This document shows positions 1-7,666 of a stretch of 64,000 nt of DNA, in pieces. Under the pieces are notes generated by a model. It did not search any database and was not told the origin of the DNA. It saw nothing but the letters and a program-made list of their open reading frames with translations. Source of the DNA: Blastococcus sp. URHD0036 (GTDB lineage Bacteria; Actinomycetota; Actinomycetes; Mycobacteriales; Geodermatophilaceae); assembly GCF_000701365.1 (NCBI RefSeq), contig NZ_JNIK01000021.1, forward strand, positions 248,001 through 312,000. Reading direction: 5' to 3'. Numbering within the stretch: position 1 is the first letter of the stretch; the number at the start of each line of letters is the position of its first letter. Position numbers and translations under genes: made by a program.

Positions 1-447
1 GGGACTGCCGGCGGCCAGCAGGACCGCGGCCGAGCCGTAGGCGTCGCCGCCGCCCATGAAGACCTCCCGGCCGACGTCGGCCACCTCGCCCTCGGCGACC
101 GCGACCGCGTACTGGGCGAGGGCGAGGTTGGCGGCCGTCTCGCCGGCGGCGGCCTGGGCCCGGGCGAGCTCGGTCTGCGCGACCAGGGCGGCGTCGGCGG
201 CGGCCTCGGCCTCCACGGTCATCCGCTGCAACTGCTCCTCGGCGGCCCGCACCTCGGTGGAGATGGCCTCGACCTCGGCGGCGACCGCGTCCTGGGCGGC
301 GCGGGCGCCGGCGAGGTCGTCGGCGGGTGCAGCGGCCGCGGGTCCGGCCGGCCAGGCGATGACGACAGTGGCCGCGGCCACGGCGAGCAGGGCGGCGCCG
401 AGACGGCGGTACAGGAAGGGGCGGTGCGGGCGGTGCAGGGTCGCCAA
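1..447 (-). CDS. Secreted coiled-coil protein, probable NlpC/P60 cell-wall hydrolase (N-terminal part)
   Basis: Only the first 149 codons are present; the gene runs off the left edge. I read it from a TTG (MATLHRPHRP...) because a GGAGAG ribosome site sits about 9 bases upstream and the frame stays open to the edge. Residues 10-40 form a signal peptide (basic start, long Ala/Val/Leu core, AAAA before the cleavage site). Residues 45-120 are an Ala/Glu-rich coiled coil, the usual front half of actinobacterial RipA-like peptidoglycan endopeptidases. The catalytic NlpC/P60 domain would lie outside the window, so the enzyme class is inferred. A probable MtrA box lies 220 bases upstream, which fits a cell-wall hydrolase gene. 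Confidence 0.6.
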   Translation of the reverse strand, partial: MATLHRPHRPFLYRRLGAALLAVAAATVVIAWPAGPAAAAPADDLAGARAAQDAVAAEVEAISTEVRAAEEQLQRMTVEAEAAADAALVAQTELARAQAAAGETAANLALAQYAVAVAEGEVADVGREVFMGGGDAYGSAAVLLAAGSP

Positions 448-777
448 AGCGGCGGCTCTCCGTTCATCGGTCCGCCGGTCGGGAGGACGTCGTCCTCTCC
501 ACGTGCCGCAGCCCCCGCGTGCACGCTCGACCCCGGGACGGCAGGTCCCGGCCGTCCCGGCAGGCAGCCGGGGACGGTTCGACGGGGCCCACCGAGGTCC
601 TCGAGGTGCGAGGAGCGAGACCCGGCCGAGCCTCCGACGACGGTACGCGAGTGACGGTTGAGAGGTCACGGAAAGGTAACGAGAGACACGCCTCGGACCA
701 TGGTCGGCCCGCGCCCCTCGTCGTCGCCGTCCGGCCGGTGCGTGGCAGGCTGTCGGCGCGACCGGCCCGGGTCGCAG
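448..777. other. Leader and intergenic region without a gene
   Basis: This 330-base stretch between the divergent cell-wall gene and the tRNA has no convincing ORF. It holds the probable MtrA box (664-680) and a strong hairpin (533-541 pairing with 552-560, CCGGGACGG arms). The long leader could carry a riboswitch, since c-di-AMP riboswitches often precede such genes, but I do not see the conserved GGGGTGAA-type core. Confidence 0.5.
664..680 (-). promoter_or_regulatory. Probable MtrA response-regulator box
   Basis: On the minus strand the bases read GTTACC-TTTCC-GTGACC, a direct repeat that fits the GTNACC-N5-GTNACC pattern known for MtrA sites upstream of actinobacterial rpf and NlpC/P60 genes. 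It lies about 220 bases ahead of the secreted coiled-coil gene and points towards it. The match is seen; binding is inferred. Confidence 0.5.
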
Positions 778-851
778 GGGGCGGTAGCTCAGCCGGTCAG
801 AGCATGGGACTCATAATCCCTGGGTCGTGGGTTCGAGCCCCACCCGCCCCA
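778..851 (+). tRNA. tRNA-Met (anticodon CAU)
   Basis: The cloverleaf can be drawn by hand: acceptor GGGGCGG (778-784) pairs with CCGCCCC (844-850), the D-stem is GCTC/GAGC, the anticodon loop CTCATAA carries CAT at 812-814, and the T-stem is GTGGG/CCCAC (827-831, 839-843) with loop TTCGAGC. The discriminator is A851. CC follows but then G, so the full CCA is not encoded. The anticodon stem has one T-T mismatch at its top. Elongator Met is most likely from overall similarity; the CAU isoacceptor for Ile cannot be fully excluded. A 3' copy at 29724 marks it as a probable integration target. Confidence 0.9.
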
Positions 852-853
852 CC
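812..853 (+). repeat. Probable attachment site (attL) inside tRNA-Met
   Basis: The segment from the anticodon to the CC after the discriminator base is repeated in the same orientation at 29724-29765 with 39 of 42 bases identical. The identity begins exactly at the CAT anticodon and ends with the tRNA. Integrases that use the anticodon loop as crossover site leave this pattern. Confidence 0.65.
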
Positions 854-905
854 GTCGCAGCTCCGTCGAGCACCGACCGGAGTCGGAACCGCTGACGTCG
901 ACCGG

Positions 906-2570
906 TCAGCTGTCCGAGCGCAGCAGCAGAGCTCCGCTGGGCGTCAAGCCGCCACTGCTCACCGCGGCGACCCTGGCGTCCGCGACCTGCCGTTCACCGC
1001 CTTCCCCCCGCAGCTGCACGACCGCCTCGTGGATCAGCCCCATGCCGTGGGTCCGGCCGTGCGACAGCTGCCCGCCGTGGGTGTTCAGCGGCAGGATGCC
1101 GTCGCGGGCGATGTTCTTGCCGCCGTCGAGGAAGTCCTTCGCCTCGCCGATGCCGCAGAACCCGAGGCCCTCCAACCAGGACAGGCAGTTGAACGTGAAG
1201 CCGTCGTAGAGCAGCGCCACGTCGACGTCGTCCGGGCGCAGATCGGTCCGCGTCCACAGGTGCGCGGCCGGCCCGAAGACCTGCGGCTCGTGGGTCGAGG
1301 TGCTCTGGTCCCACTCCGGCCGTTCGATCATCTGGGTGCCCGCGGCCTCGACGCGCACGGGCGGCTTGGCCAGGTCCCCGGCCGTGTCCGCGGCGGACAC
1401 CACGATGGCGATCGCTGCGTCGACGGGGACGTCGTTGTCGTAGAGACCGAAGGGCGTCGTCGTCAGCCGGGCCCCGAGGTAGTCGTCCATCGTGAGCGGG
1501 TCCCGGTACACCGCGGTCGGGTTGAGCGCCGCGTTGGCCCTCTGGTTGAGCGCGATCCAGCCGAGGGTCTCCCGCGTCGCGCCGTACCGGTGCATGTACC
1601 GCTGCGCCGTCTGGGCGAGCAGGTGGGCCGCCGACGTCGCACCGAAGGGGATCTGCCAGCCCAGGTCGCCACCGATCCGGCCACCGCCGGGCTGGAGGTA
1701 CCCCTGCCGCACGAGCGTCTCGTTGCTGGACAGCCAGACGGTGCGGAAGCAGAGCACGTGGCGGACGAGCCCGGACGAGACCGCCTGGATCGCGGCGATG
1801 ACCGAGCCGCCCGGGCCGAAGGTCTCCATGCCGCCGTTGAACCAGGTCGGCCGGATGCGCAGCGCCGACTCCACGGCGGTGACGCCACCCTCGCCGATGC
1901 CGTGCTCGAGTCCGCCCCCGGGATAGGTGGACAGGCCGTCGATGTCGTCCATCGTGAGGCCGGCGTCGGCCACCGCCTCCCGGCACGCGTCGACGGTCAG
2001 CGAGAGGGGGTCGACCATGAGCCGGCGGCCGAGGTGGGACATGCCGATCCCGGAGAGGACGGCATCGTCCTCGTACTTGCGGGTGGTGGGCATCGGCCGG
2101 ACGAGAGAGGCGATCCGCTCGACGGGGAGCTCGTCCTCGGGCAGCGGGACGGGCTCGGGCTGCTCGACCGTCGGCCGGAAGAGCGGCAGCCAGACGTCCT
2201 CGACCTGCTGGAAGACCACCTCCACCCGCATGCCCAGGTGTAGCTCGTCGGCGTCGGCCTCGACGATCCGCGTCGTGAGCCGGACGCGGGGGTCCTCCTC
2301 GAGCGCGACCGTGGCGACGACGTACGGGTTGGGGACTCCCGGGAACGGATAGTGGTGGCTGACGGTCCAGCCCACGAGCGTCGCCCTGCCGGACACCTCG
2401 CGGACGGCCAGATCCGTACCCCGACACGACGGGCACACGGGCTTCGGTGGGTGGATCAGCCCCGAGCATGCGCTGCACTCCTGGACGCGCAACCGGCCCG
2501 ACTCGCCGGACCGCCAGAAGAACTCGGTCCACGGTGTGACGAACGGCAGCGGTTGGCGGGGTGCGGTCAC
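906..2570 (-). CDS. DUF35 (Zn-ribbon/OB-fold)-thiolase-like fusion, probable acyl-CoA retro-aldolase
   Basis: The 554-residue protein joins two parts that are usually separate genes. Residues 1-50 hold a zinc ribbon (Cys32, Cys35, Cys46, Cys49) followed by an OB fold to about 128, together a DUF35 domain. Residues 167-554 are a thiolase-like lipid-transfer (Ltp/SCPx-type) domain with the NTHGGQLSHGR motif near the end. The thiolase nucleophilic Cys is replaced (FGPGGS region), as in Ltp proteins. Known partners (Ltp2 with the DUF35 domain of ChsH2) cleave steroid side-chain hydroxyacyl-CoA by retro-aldol reaction, so a similar carbon-carbon cleavage is inferred. Start is GTG with GGAGG upstream. 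It is divergent from the binding-protein gene and shares its operator region. Confidence 0.8.
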   Translation of the reverse strand: MTAPRQPLPFVTPWTEFFWRSGESGRLRVQECSACSGLIHPPKPVCPSCRGTDLAVREVSGRATLVGWTVSHHYPFPGVPNPYVVATVALEEDPRVRLTTRIVEADADELHLGMRVEVVFQQVEDVWLPLFRPTVEQPEPVPLPEDELPVERIASLVRPMPTTRKYEDDAVLSGIGMSHLGRRLMVDPLSLTVDACREAVADAGLTMDDIDGLSTYPGGGLEHGIGEGGVTAVESALRIRPTWFNGGMETFGPGGSVIAAIQAVSSGLVRHVLCFRTVWLSSNETLVRQGYLQPGGGRIGGDLGWQIPFGATSAAHLLAQTAQRYMHRYGATRETLGWIALNQRANAALNPTAVYRDPLTMDDYLGARLTTTPFGLYDNDVPVDAAIAIVVSAADTAGDLAKPPVRVEAAGTQMIERPEWDQSTSTHEPQVFGPAAHLWTRTDLRPDDVDVALLYDGFTFNCLSWLEGLGFCGIGEAKDFLDGGKNIARDGILPLNTHGGQLSHGRTHGMGLIHEAVVQLRGEGGERQVADARVAAVSSGGLTPSGALLLRSDS

Positions 2571-2653
2571 GGCGGCCTCCGAGGGCTCGGCGAGGGACGG
2601 CGCACGGCCGGACGGCCGCGAGACACAAGTGGAAGCCTATCCCCCCACTTCTA

Positions 2654-2682
2654 TTGTGAGTGACTCGACTCTCAGTTACGGT
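2654..2682 (+). promoter_or_regulatory. Promoter with palindromic operator, site A
   Basis: -35 TTGTGA (2654-2659), a 17-base spacer and -10 TACGGT (2677-2682). The operator TGTGAGTGACTCGACTCTCA (2655-2674) fills the spacer. The same layout occurs at 4840, 12532 and, reversed, at 11288-11316. It lies between the divergent fusion gene (906-2570) and the binding-protein gene (from 2809), so it may control both. The repressor is probably the TetR at 4176. Confidence 0.7.
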
Positions 2683-2808
2683 CCCGCCTGCGTCGATCCG
2701 TCGTCCGATCGCACCGGCCCCCCGCCCGTGGGCGCCGGGCGCGGCCGGGTCGTGCGCGCGCCGGCATCTCGCCCGGTTCGGTTCCCCACTACAGATGGAG
2801 TCCAGGAC

Positions 2809-4047
2809 ATGCGCAGGACAAGAGGCACTGCAGCCATGGGGGCGGCGTGCGCCGTGGCACTCCTGCTCACCGCGTGCGGGAGCGACGACGAGGCGTCAGG
2901 GAACGGCGGAGATGCCGGGGACGGTGGCAACGGCGGGTCCATCGACGTCGGGATCCTCACCTCCCTGAGCGGACCCGGCGCGGCCGCCGCCGCCGGCTCC
3001 ATCCGCGGAGCGCAGGCACGACTCGACGCCTACGAGGGAGCCGGGGACGGCTGCGCCCCGGACCTCGACTTCTCCCTCGTCGAGGCCGACGACACGTCCA
3101 GCGCACAGGGGGCGCTGGCCGGGGCCCAGAAGCTGGTCCAGCAGGACGACGTCGACGCCCTGATCAACGTGAGCGCCTTCTTCTACGGCGCCGCCCCCTT
3201 CCTCACCACTCAGGCGAGCACCGTCCCGGTCATCGGTGGCGCATGGGACGGCGCCCAGGAGTGGAAGGACACCGACGACAACCTGTTCGCGTCGAGCGCG
3301 GTCCCCGCGGCGGACGTCGCCTATGCGACGCCAGGCGAGTTCCTGGAGTCGCAGGACGCGAGCACCGTCGCCTTCATCGGCTACACGACTCCCAGTTCCC
3401 AGGCCGGCGTGGCGAACGCGATCGAGGCGACCGAGGCAGTGGGGCTGGAGACCGGCTACACGAACACCAGCGTCCAGATCGGCAGCACCGACGTGGGTCC
3501 GCTGGTCCTGGGCATCCTCGACTCCGGCGCCGACGCCGTGTACACGACCATCAACTTCGACACGTCCCTGGCACTCGTCGCCGGGCTGAAGCAATCGGGC
3601 TGGGACGGCACCTTCGTCTCGCCGACCGGCTACGGCGCGGACCTGCTCGCGTCCGAGCCCGCCGTCCAGATCGGCCAGGGCGTCGTCTTCCAGTCGCTGT
3701 TCACCCCTGTCGAGCAGGGCACCGAGGCGACCGAGATGCTGAAGACGGCACTGCAGGCTTCGGGCAACGAGTCGGGCGTCCCGGGCTTCTACGAGAGCCA
3801 GGGCTGGTTCGCCGCGGATCTGCTCCTGTACGGGTTCGAGCAGGCCGGTTGCGACGCCGGGCGGGAACAGGTGATCGCCACGCTGCAGGACACCGACGAC
3901 TGGGACGCCGGCGGCCTGTACCCGGCTCCGGTTCCCCAGACCACGACCGAGTACGACGAGCAGTGCACCTTCTTCGTACGGCTGGAGGGCGACGGCTTCG
4001 TGCCCATCGAGGGTGCCGACCCGGTCTGTGGCGGGACGCTGAGCTGA
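2809..4047 (+). CDS. Branched-chain-amino-acid-type ABC substrate-binding lipoprotein (orphan)
   Basis: A 412-residue lipoprotein: basic start, hydrophobic core and lipobox LTAC with Cys23, then a Gly/Asp-rich linker and a periplasmic-binding-protein-like type I fold (IDVGILTSLSGPGAAAAAG is the typical first strand and ligand loop of the LivJ family). Start ATG chosen because it gives the signal peptide and has GGAG 9 bases upstream. No LivH/M/G/F permease or ATPase genes are nearby, so it either feeds a transporter elsewhere or acts as a sensor. The operator at 2655 controls it, so its ligand is probably the inducer or substrate of the cluster rather than an amino acid. A strong terminator follows. 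Confidence 0.85.
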   Translation: MRRTRGTAAMGAACAVALLLTACGSDDEASGNGGDAGDGGNGGSIDVGILTSLSGPGAAAAAGSIRGAQARLDAYEGAGDGCAPDLDFSLVEADDTSSAQGALAGAQKLVQQDDVDALINVSAFFYGAAPFLTTQASTVPVIGGAWDGAQEWKDTDDNLFASSAVPAADVAYATPGEFLESQDASTVAFIGYTTPSSQAGVANAIEATEAVGLETGYTNTSVQIGSTDVGPLVLGILDSGADAVYTTINFDTSLALVAGLKQSGWDGTFVSPTGYGADLLASEPAVQIGQGVVFQSLFTPVEQGTEATEMLKTALQASGNESGVPGFYESQGWFAADLLLYGFEQAGCDAGREQVIATLQDTDDWDAGGLYPAPVPQTTTEYDEQCTFFVRLEGDGFVPIEGADPVCGGTLS

Positions 4048-4060
4048 TCGTTCGCCCTCG

Positions 4061-4097
4061 ACGGTCCGGTCGGTCCACCGTGGACCGACCGGACCGT
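4061..4097 (+). terminator. Rho-independent-type hairpin after the binding-protein gene
   Basis: Perfect inverted repeat with 17-base arms (ACGGTCCGGTCGGTCCA) around a 3-base loop, 13 bases after the stop. There is no clear T-run, which is common in actinobacteria. Confidence 0.75.
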
Positions 4098-4175
4098 TCA
4101 CCCCGCCGAGCGACAGGTGACGCCGCACCGGCGGCTAGGATCGGCCGGCTGCAGACCGAGAGGCAGGTCACCGAA

Positions 4176-4826
4176 GTGGACTCAACGGACCTGGACGGTC
4201 TGATCGTCGCCCCGGGCATCGACTCGCCCGGCAAGCGGGCGCCGCGGCGGGATGCCATCGAGAACCGGCACCGGCTCATCCAGGCGGCCTCGGAGGTCTT
4301 CGGCGAGCACGGCACCGACGTCACCCTGGAACTGGTCGCCTCCCACGCCGGCCTGGGCATGGCGACCCTCTACCGCCGATTCCCGACCAAGAACGACCTC
4401 GTCGCAGAGCTGACCCACCAGCTCCTCAACTACCTCGTCGACGTCGCGGCCGAGGAGGCCACCACCGACGACGGCCTCGGGCTCGAACGCTGGCTCACCG
4501 AGTACGCCGACCTGCAGTCGCGCAAGCGCGGCATGCTGGGCCACCTGTGGGCCACCGATCCCAGCACCGCCCCCCTCCGGGACAAGTTCACCGAGCTGCT
4601 GGGCAGCCTCCTGCGCCAGGCCCAGGACGCCGGCCACATCCGCTCCGACGCCACCCTCGACGACGTCCTGCTGCTCATCTACGCCCTGCGCGGCATCGCG
4701 GCGTCCACCGCCTACGACGACACCGACGCCTGGCGTCGCCACCTGGCCGTCACCCTCGCCGGTCTCCGCACCACCGACATCCCCCTCGACGCACCTCCCT
4801 GGTCCCCGCACAAAGCGGAGTCCTGA
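4176..4826 (+). CDS. TetR-family regulator, probable repressor of the catabolic cluster
   Basis: A 216-residue protein with a TetR N-terminal DNA-binding region at residues 30-76 (helix-turn-helix TLELVASHAGLGMATLYRRF) and an all-helical ligand domain after it. The GTG start is preceded by weak AGG motifs. An in-frame reading further upstream lacks a ribosome site. The gene lies between the lipoprotein terminator and the SDR operon, and its stop is only 14 bases before operator site B. Its central place among four promoters that share one palindrome makes it the best candidate repressor. The effector is probably a pathway CoA-thioester or the substrate. The alternative regulator is the small HTH protein at 7098. 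Confidence 0.85.
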   Translation: MDSTDLDGLIVAPGIDSPGKRAPRRDAIENRHRLIQAASEVFGEHGTDVTLELVASHAGLGMATLYRRFPTKNDLVAELTHQLLNYLVDVAAEEATTDDGLGLERWLTEYADLQSRKRGMLGHLWATDPSTAPLRDKFTELLGSLLRQAQDAGHIRSDATLDDVLLLIYALRGIAASTAYDDTDAWRRHLAVTLAGLRTTDIPLDAPPWSPHKAES

Positions 4827-4839
4827 ACCCTCACAACGC

Positions 4840-4868
4840 TTGTGAGAGTCAGGACTCTCGGATAACGT
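4840..4868 (+). promoter_or_regulatory. Promoter with palindromic operator, site B
   Basis: -35 TTGTGA (4840-4845), 17-base spacer, -10 TAACGT (4863-4868). Operator TGTGAGAGTCAGGACTCTCG (4841-4860), with perfect GAGAGTC/GACTCTC arms around 2 bases. It is almost identical to site D over more than 30 bases. It drives the SDR-amidohydrolase operon beginning at 4942. Confidence 0.75.
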
Positions 4869-4941
4869 AACCTCATCCGCCGGATGCCGCCCCCCGCGGC
4901 AACGGAGCCGCTGTCCGGCGGAGACGAGGAGGACCGTGACC

Positions 4942-5748
4942 GTGCCCATCGATCCGCTGGACCTGGCCGGCAAGACCGCGATCGTCACTGGTGGCGGGAC
5001 CGGGATCGGCGCGGAGACCGCGCGGATCTTCGTCCGCAACGGCATCGACGGAGTCGTCCTCGCGGCACGGACCGAGGCGGACCTCCAGAAGGTGAAGGTG
5101 GAACTCGAGGACCTGGGACGGGACGTCGGCAACCCGGGTGTCCAGGTCCTGGCCGTGCGGACGGACGTGAAGAGCGAAGAGTCGGTCGCCGCCATGGTCG
5201 CGGCCACCGTGGCCGAGTTCGGGCGCATCGACATCCTCGTGAACAACGCCGGCGGCACGCGCATGGGCCCGCTCGAGCAGACGCCCACCAAGGCCTGGGA
5301 CTCCGTCTTCGACCTCAACGCCAAGGGCCCGTTCCTGTGCACCCGTGAGGCGGGGAAGCACATGATCGCCGCGGGTCGCGGCACCATCGTCAACCTCTCC
5401 TCAGGCGCCGGGGTGACCGGCGTCCGCTACGGGGCGGGGTACAGCGCGGCCAAGGCGGCACTGCAGATGTTCACCCGCGTCACCGCAGCCGAGTGGGGTC
5501 GGCACGGGATCCGTGCCAACTGCATCGCCGTCGGCGGGATCGCCTCCGAGCGCGCATCCGCCGCCTGGGAGGTCGCCGGCCTCGACCAGGAGGCGCTGGG
5601 CAAGCACACCGCGCTCGGCCGGATCGGCGTCCCCTCCGACATCGGCCACGCGATCCTCTTCCTGGCCAGCGACATGTCGTCCTACGTGAGCGGCCAGACC
5701 TTCTCGGTCGACGGCGGCCCCCTCCTCGGTGGCCCCTCCGACGACTGA
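4942..5748 (+). CDS. Short-chain dehydrogenase/reductase (SDR)
   Basis: Classical SDR of 268 residues, oxidising or reducing an alcohol/ketone with NAD(P). The nucleotide motif TGGGTGIG is at residues 16-23. NNAGG and the active-site SSGAG and YSAAK motifs follow in the usual order, and the C-terminus ends in the typical GQTFSVDGG. Two GTG starts are possible: AGGAGG (4927-4932) is only 3 bases before GTG 4936 but 9 before GTG 4942, so I choose 4942. It is the first gene of the operon driven by site B and is followed by the amidohydrolase 45 bases later. The substrate is unknown. Confidence 0.85.
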   Translation: MPIDPLDLAGKTAIVTGGGTGIGAETARIFVRNGIDGVVLAARTEADLQKVKVELEDLGRDVGNPGVQVLAVRTDVKSEESVAAMVAATVAEFGRIDILVNNAGGTRMGPLEQTPTKAWDSVFDLNAKGPFLCTREAGKHMIAAGRGTIVNLSSGAGVTGVRYGAGYSAAKAALQMFTRVTAAEWGRHGIRANCIAVGGIASERASAAWEVAGLDQEALGKHTALGRIGVPSDIGHAILFLASDMSSYVSGQTFSVDGGPLLGGPSDD

Positions 5749-5793
5749 CCAGCACCCCGCACCGGCAGTCCCAGCATCCCGATCGGAGGACCC

Positions 5794-7062
5794 ATGAACG
5801 TCGAAGACATGATCATGATCAGCATCGACGACCACGTCGTCGAGCCGCCCGACATGTTCGCCAACCACACGCCCGACAAGTGGAAGGACCAGGCACCGAA
5901 GTCGATCGTCGACGAGAACGGCTACGCCAAGTGGTGGTTCCAGGGCAACTCGCTCGGGAGCATCGGGCTCAACGCCGTCGTCGGCTGGCCGAACGAGGAG
6001 TGGGGCCTGAACCCCGCGACGTTCGCCGAGATGCGCCCGGGCGCCTATGACATCCACGAGCGGATCAAGGACATGGACCGCAACGGGATCCTGTCCTCGA
6101 TGTGCTTCCCGTCCTTCGCCGGCTTCAGCGCCCGGTACTTCCAGGAGGCCAAGGACAAGGACCTGGCCCTCGTCTTCCTGAAGGCCTACAACGACTGGCA
6201 CATCGACGAGTGGTGCACGGCCTACCCGGGCCGCATGATCCCCTGCGCCATCCTGCCGGTCTGGGACCCGGTCGAGCTGGTGAACGAGGTCAAGCGGGTC
6301 GCCGCCAAGGGCGTCAAGGCCGTGACCATGCCGGAGCTGCCGCACATCCAAGGCCTGCCGAGCTACCACGACCTGGAGTACTGGGGCCCGTTCTTCCAGA
6401 CGATCTCCGAGCTCGAGATCGTGATGTGCCTGCACATCGGCCAGGGCTTCGGCGCCATCAACGGCGCACCCGACGCCCCGATCGACAACTTCATCATCCT
6501 GGCGACCCAGGTCTCCACCTTCGCCGCGCAGGACCTGCTCTGGGGCGGGGCGATGACCACGTACCCCGACCTGAAGATCGCGTGGTCGGAGGCCGGCATC
6601 GGCTGGATCCCGTTCTACTTGGACCGCTGCGACCGGCACTACACCAACCAGCGCTGGCTCGGGCACGACTTCGGCGGCAAGCTCCCCAGCGACATCTTCA
6701 AGGAGCACTCGCTGGCCTGCTACGTCACCGACCCGACCGCGCTCAAGGTCCGCCACGACATCGGGCTGGACATCATCGCGTGGGAGTGCGACTACCCCCA
6801 CTCCGACGCCATCTGGCCCAACGCGCCCGAGTTCGTCAACGCCGAGATGAAGGGGTCCGGCGTGCCGGACGACGAGATGCACCAGATCCTCTGGCAGAAC
6901 ACCACCCGGTTCTTCGGCCTGGACCCGTTCAAGCACATCGCCAAGGAGGACGCCACGGTCGGCGCGCTCCGGGCCCGCAGCCCCGAGGTCGACACCACGA
7001 TCCGGTCCAAGCACGAGTGGCGGAAGCTCTACGACCTCCGCCAGCGGGCCGGGACCGCCTGA
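5794..7062 (+). CDS. Amidohydrolase-2 family (ACMSD-like) metal-dependent hydrolase/decarboxylase
   Basis: 422 residues of the amidohydrolase_2 TIM-barrel family, which includes metal-dependent hydrolases and decarboxylases. The start shows the family signature ISIDDHVVEPPDMF (DDH metal-ligand region with the following EP), and near the end WECDYPHSDAIWP supplies the conserved Asp and His. ATG start with GGAGG 6 bases upstream. Subfamily members like this often sit in aromatic, steroid or terpenoid catabolic clusters, where they cleave ring-opened or beta-keto-acid intermediates. That role is inferred here from neighbours. It is co-transcribed with the SDR before it and the small HTH regulator after it. 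Confidence 0.85.
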   Translation: MNVEDMIMISIDDHVVEPPDMFANHTPDKWKDQAPKSIVDENGYAKWWFQGNSLGSIGLNAVVGWPNEEWGLNPATFAEMRPGAYDIHERIKDMDRNGILSSMCFPSFAGFSARYFQEAKDKDLALVFLKAYNDWHIDEWCTAYPGRMIPCAILPVWDPVELVNEVKRVAAKGVKAVTMPELPHIQGLPSYHDLEYWGPFFQTISELEIVMCLHIGQGFGAINGAPDAPIDNFIILATQVSTFAAQDLLWGGAMTTYPDLKIAWSEAGIGWIPFYLDRCDRHYTNQRWLGHDFGGKLPSDIFKEHSLACYVTDPTALKVRHDIGLDIIAWECDYPHSDAIWPNAPEFVNAEMKGSGVPDDEMHQILWQNTTRFFGLDPFKHIAKEDATVGALRARSPEVDTTIRSKHEWRKLYDLRQRAGTA

Positions 7063-7097
7063 CCCGGGTCCCACCCCCGGAGGATGCGAGAACAGCC

Positions 7098-7511
7098 ATG
7101 ACCTCGAGCACCGAACTGCCCGGGCACCGGTCACCGGCCGACATCGTCGCCGATCGCCCGCCGGTCGATACCGCCGAGGCGTTCGGCGTCCTGGCCGACC
7201 CGACCCGCTGGCGACTCGTCCGATCACTCCCTGACCACGGGGAGATCTCCTACGCGACGCTGCGACGAGTCCTCGACGTCACCAAGCCCACGTTGACCTA
7301 CCACACCAGGATCCTGGCCCGGGCGGGGCTCATCGACGTGCACCGGCGGGGTCGCCGGGTCTCCTGCAGCCTCCGCCAGCAGGTGGTGCTGAGTCTCGTG
7401 GGACGGCTGGCCGATCTCACCTCCGCTCCGGGAACCGCCGCCGCGGCGCCGGCCGACCCTCCGCGCCGGCTGCGCCCGGTGGCGGACCGGGACGATCCCC
7501 GACCCTCCTGA
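7098..7511 (+). CDS. Small winged-helix (ArsR-like) transcriptional regulator
   Basis: 137 residues. Residues 26-95 form an ArsR-type winged helix (FGVLADPTRWRLVRSL, then the recognition-helix region TKPTLTYHTRILARAGLIDV and the wing RRGRRVSCSL). No metal-binding CxC motif is present, so it is not a classical metal sensor. The C-terminal tail is Pro/Arg-rich. It is the third gene of the SDR-amidohydrolase operon and ends 22 bases before a strong bidirectional terminator. It may sense a pathway intermediate. A similar protein lies at 30599, outside the island. Confidence 0.75.
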   Translation: MTSSTELPGHRSPADIVADRPPVDTAEAFGVLADPTRWRLVRSLPDHGEISYATLRRVLDVTKPTLTYHTRILARAGLIDVHRRGRRVSCSLRQQVVLSLVGRLADLTSAPGTAAAAPADPPRRLRPVADRDDPRPS

Positions 7512-7532
7512 AGGCACTGGCTCGCAAGGTCC

Positions 7533-7580
7533 AGACGGCTCCGCCCCGAGTCGATCACGTCGACCGGGGCGGAGCCGTCT
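7533..7580. terminator. Bidirectional terminator hairpin
   Basis: Perfect 16-base arms (AGACGGCTCCGCCCCG and its complement) with a 16-base loop, between the convergent regulator and P450 genes. Confidence 0.85.
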
Positions 7581-7622
7581 CGAGGGTGCGACGTAGCGCC
7601 ACCGCACTGGGGAAACCCGTCA

Positions 7623-7659
7623 GGGCCGGTGCCGAGAGCGTCTGCCCCGGCACCGGCCC
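7623..7659 (-). terminator. Second hairpin, terminator of the P450 operon
   Basis: 11-base arms (GGGCCGGTGCC) around 15 bases, 7 bases past the P450 stop codon on the minus strand. Confidence 0.65.
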
Positions 7660-7666
7660 TGCAGGA

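Noticed and set aside
448-660. c-di-AMP (ydaO-type) riboswitch in the leader of the cell-wall gene
   Set aside because: Long GC-rich leader with hairpins, but the conserved core motifs cannot be found by eye. Needs a covariance search.
519-2243. Long plus-strand open frame of about 570 codons
   Set aside because: It runs through the tRNA and antisense to the DUF35-thiolase gene, with Arg/Pro/Gly-rich composition typical of a GC-rich shadow frame.
4936-4941. Start of the SDR at the first GTG (4936)
   Set aside because: AGGAGG ends only 3 bases before it; the GTG at 4942 has the right 9-base spacing.
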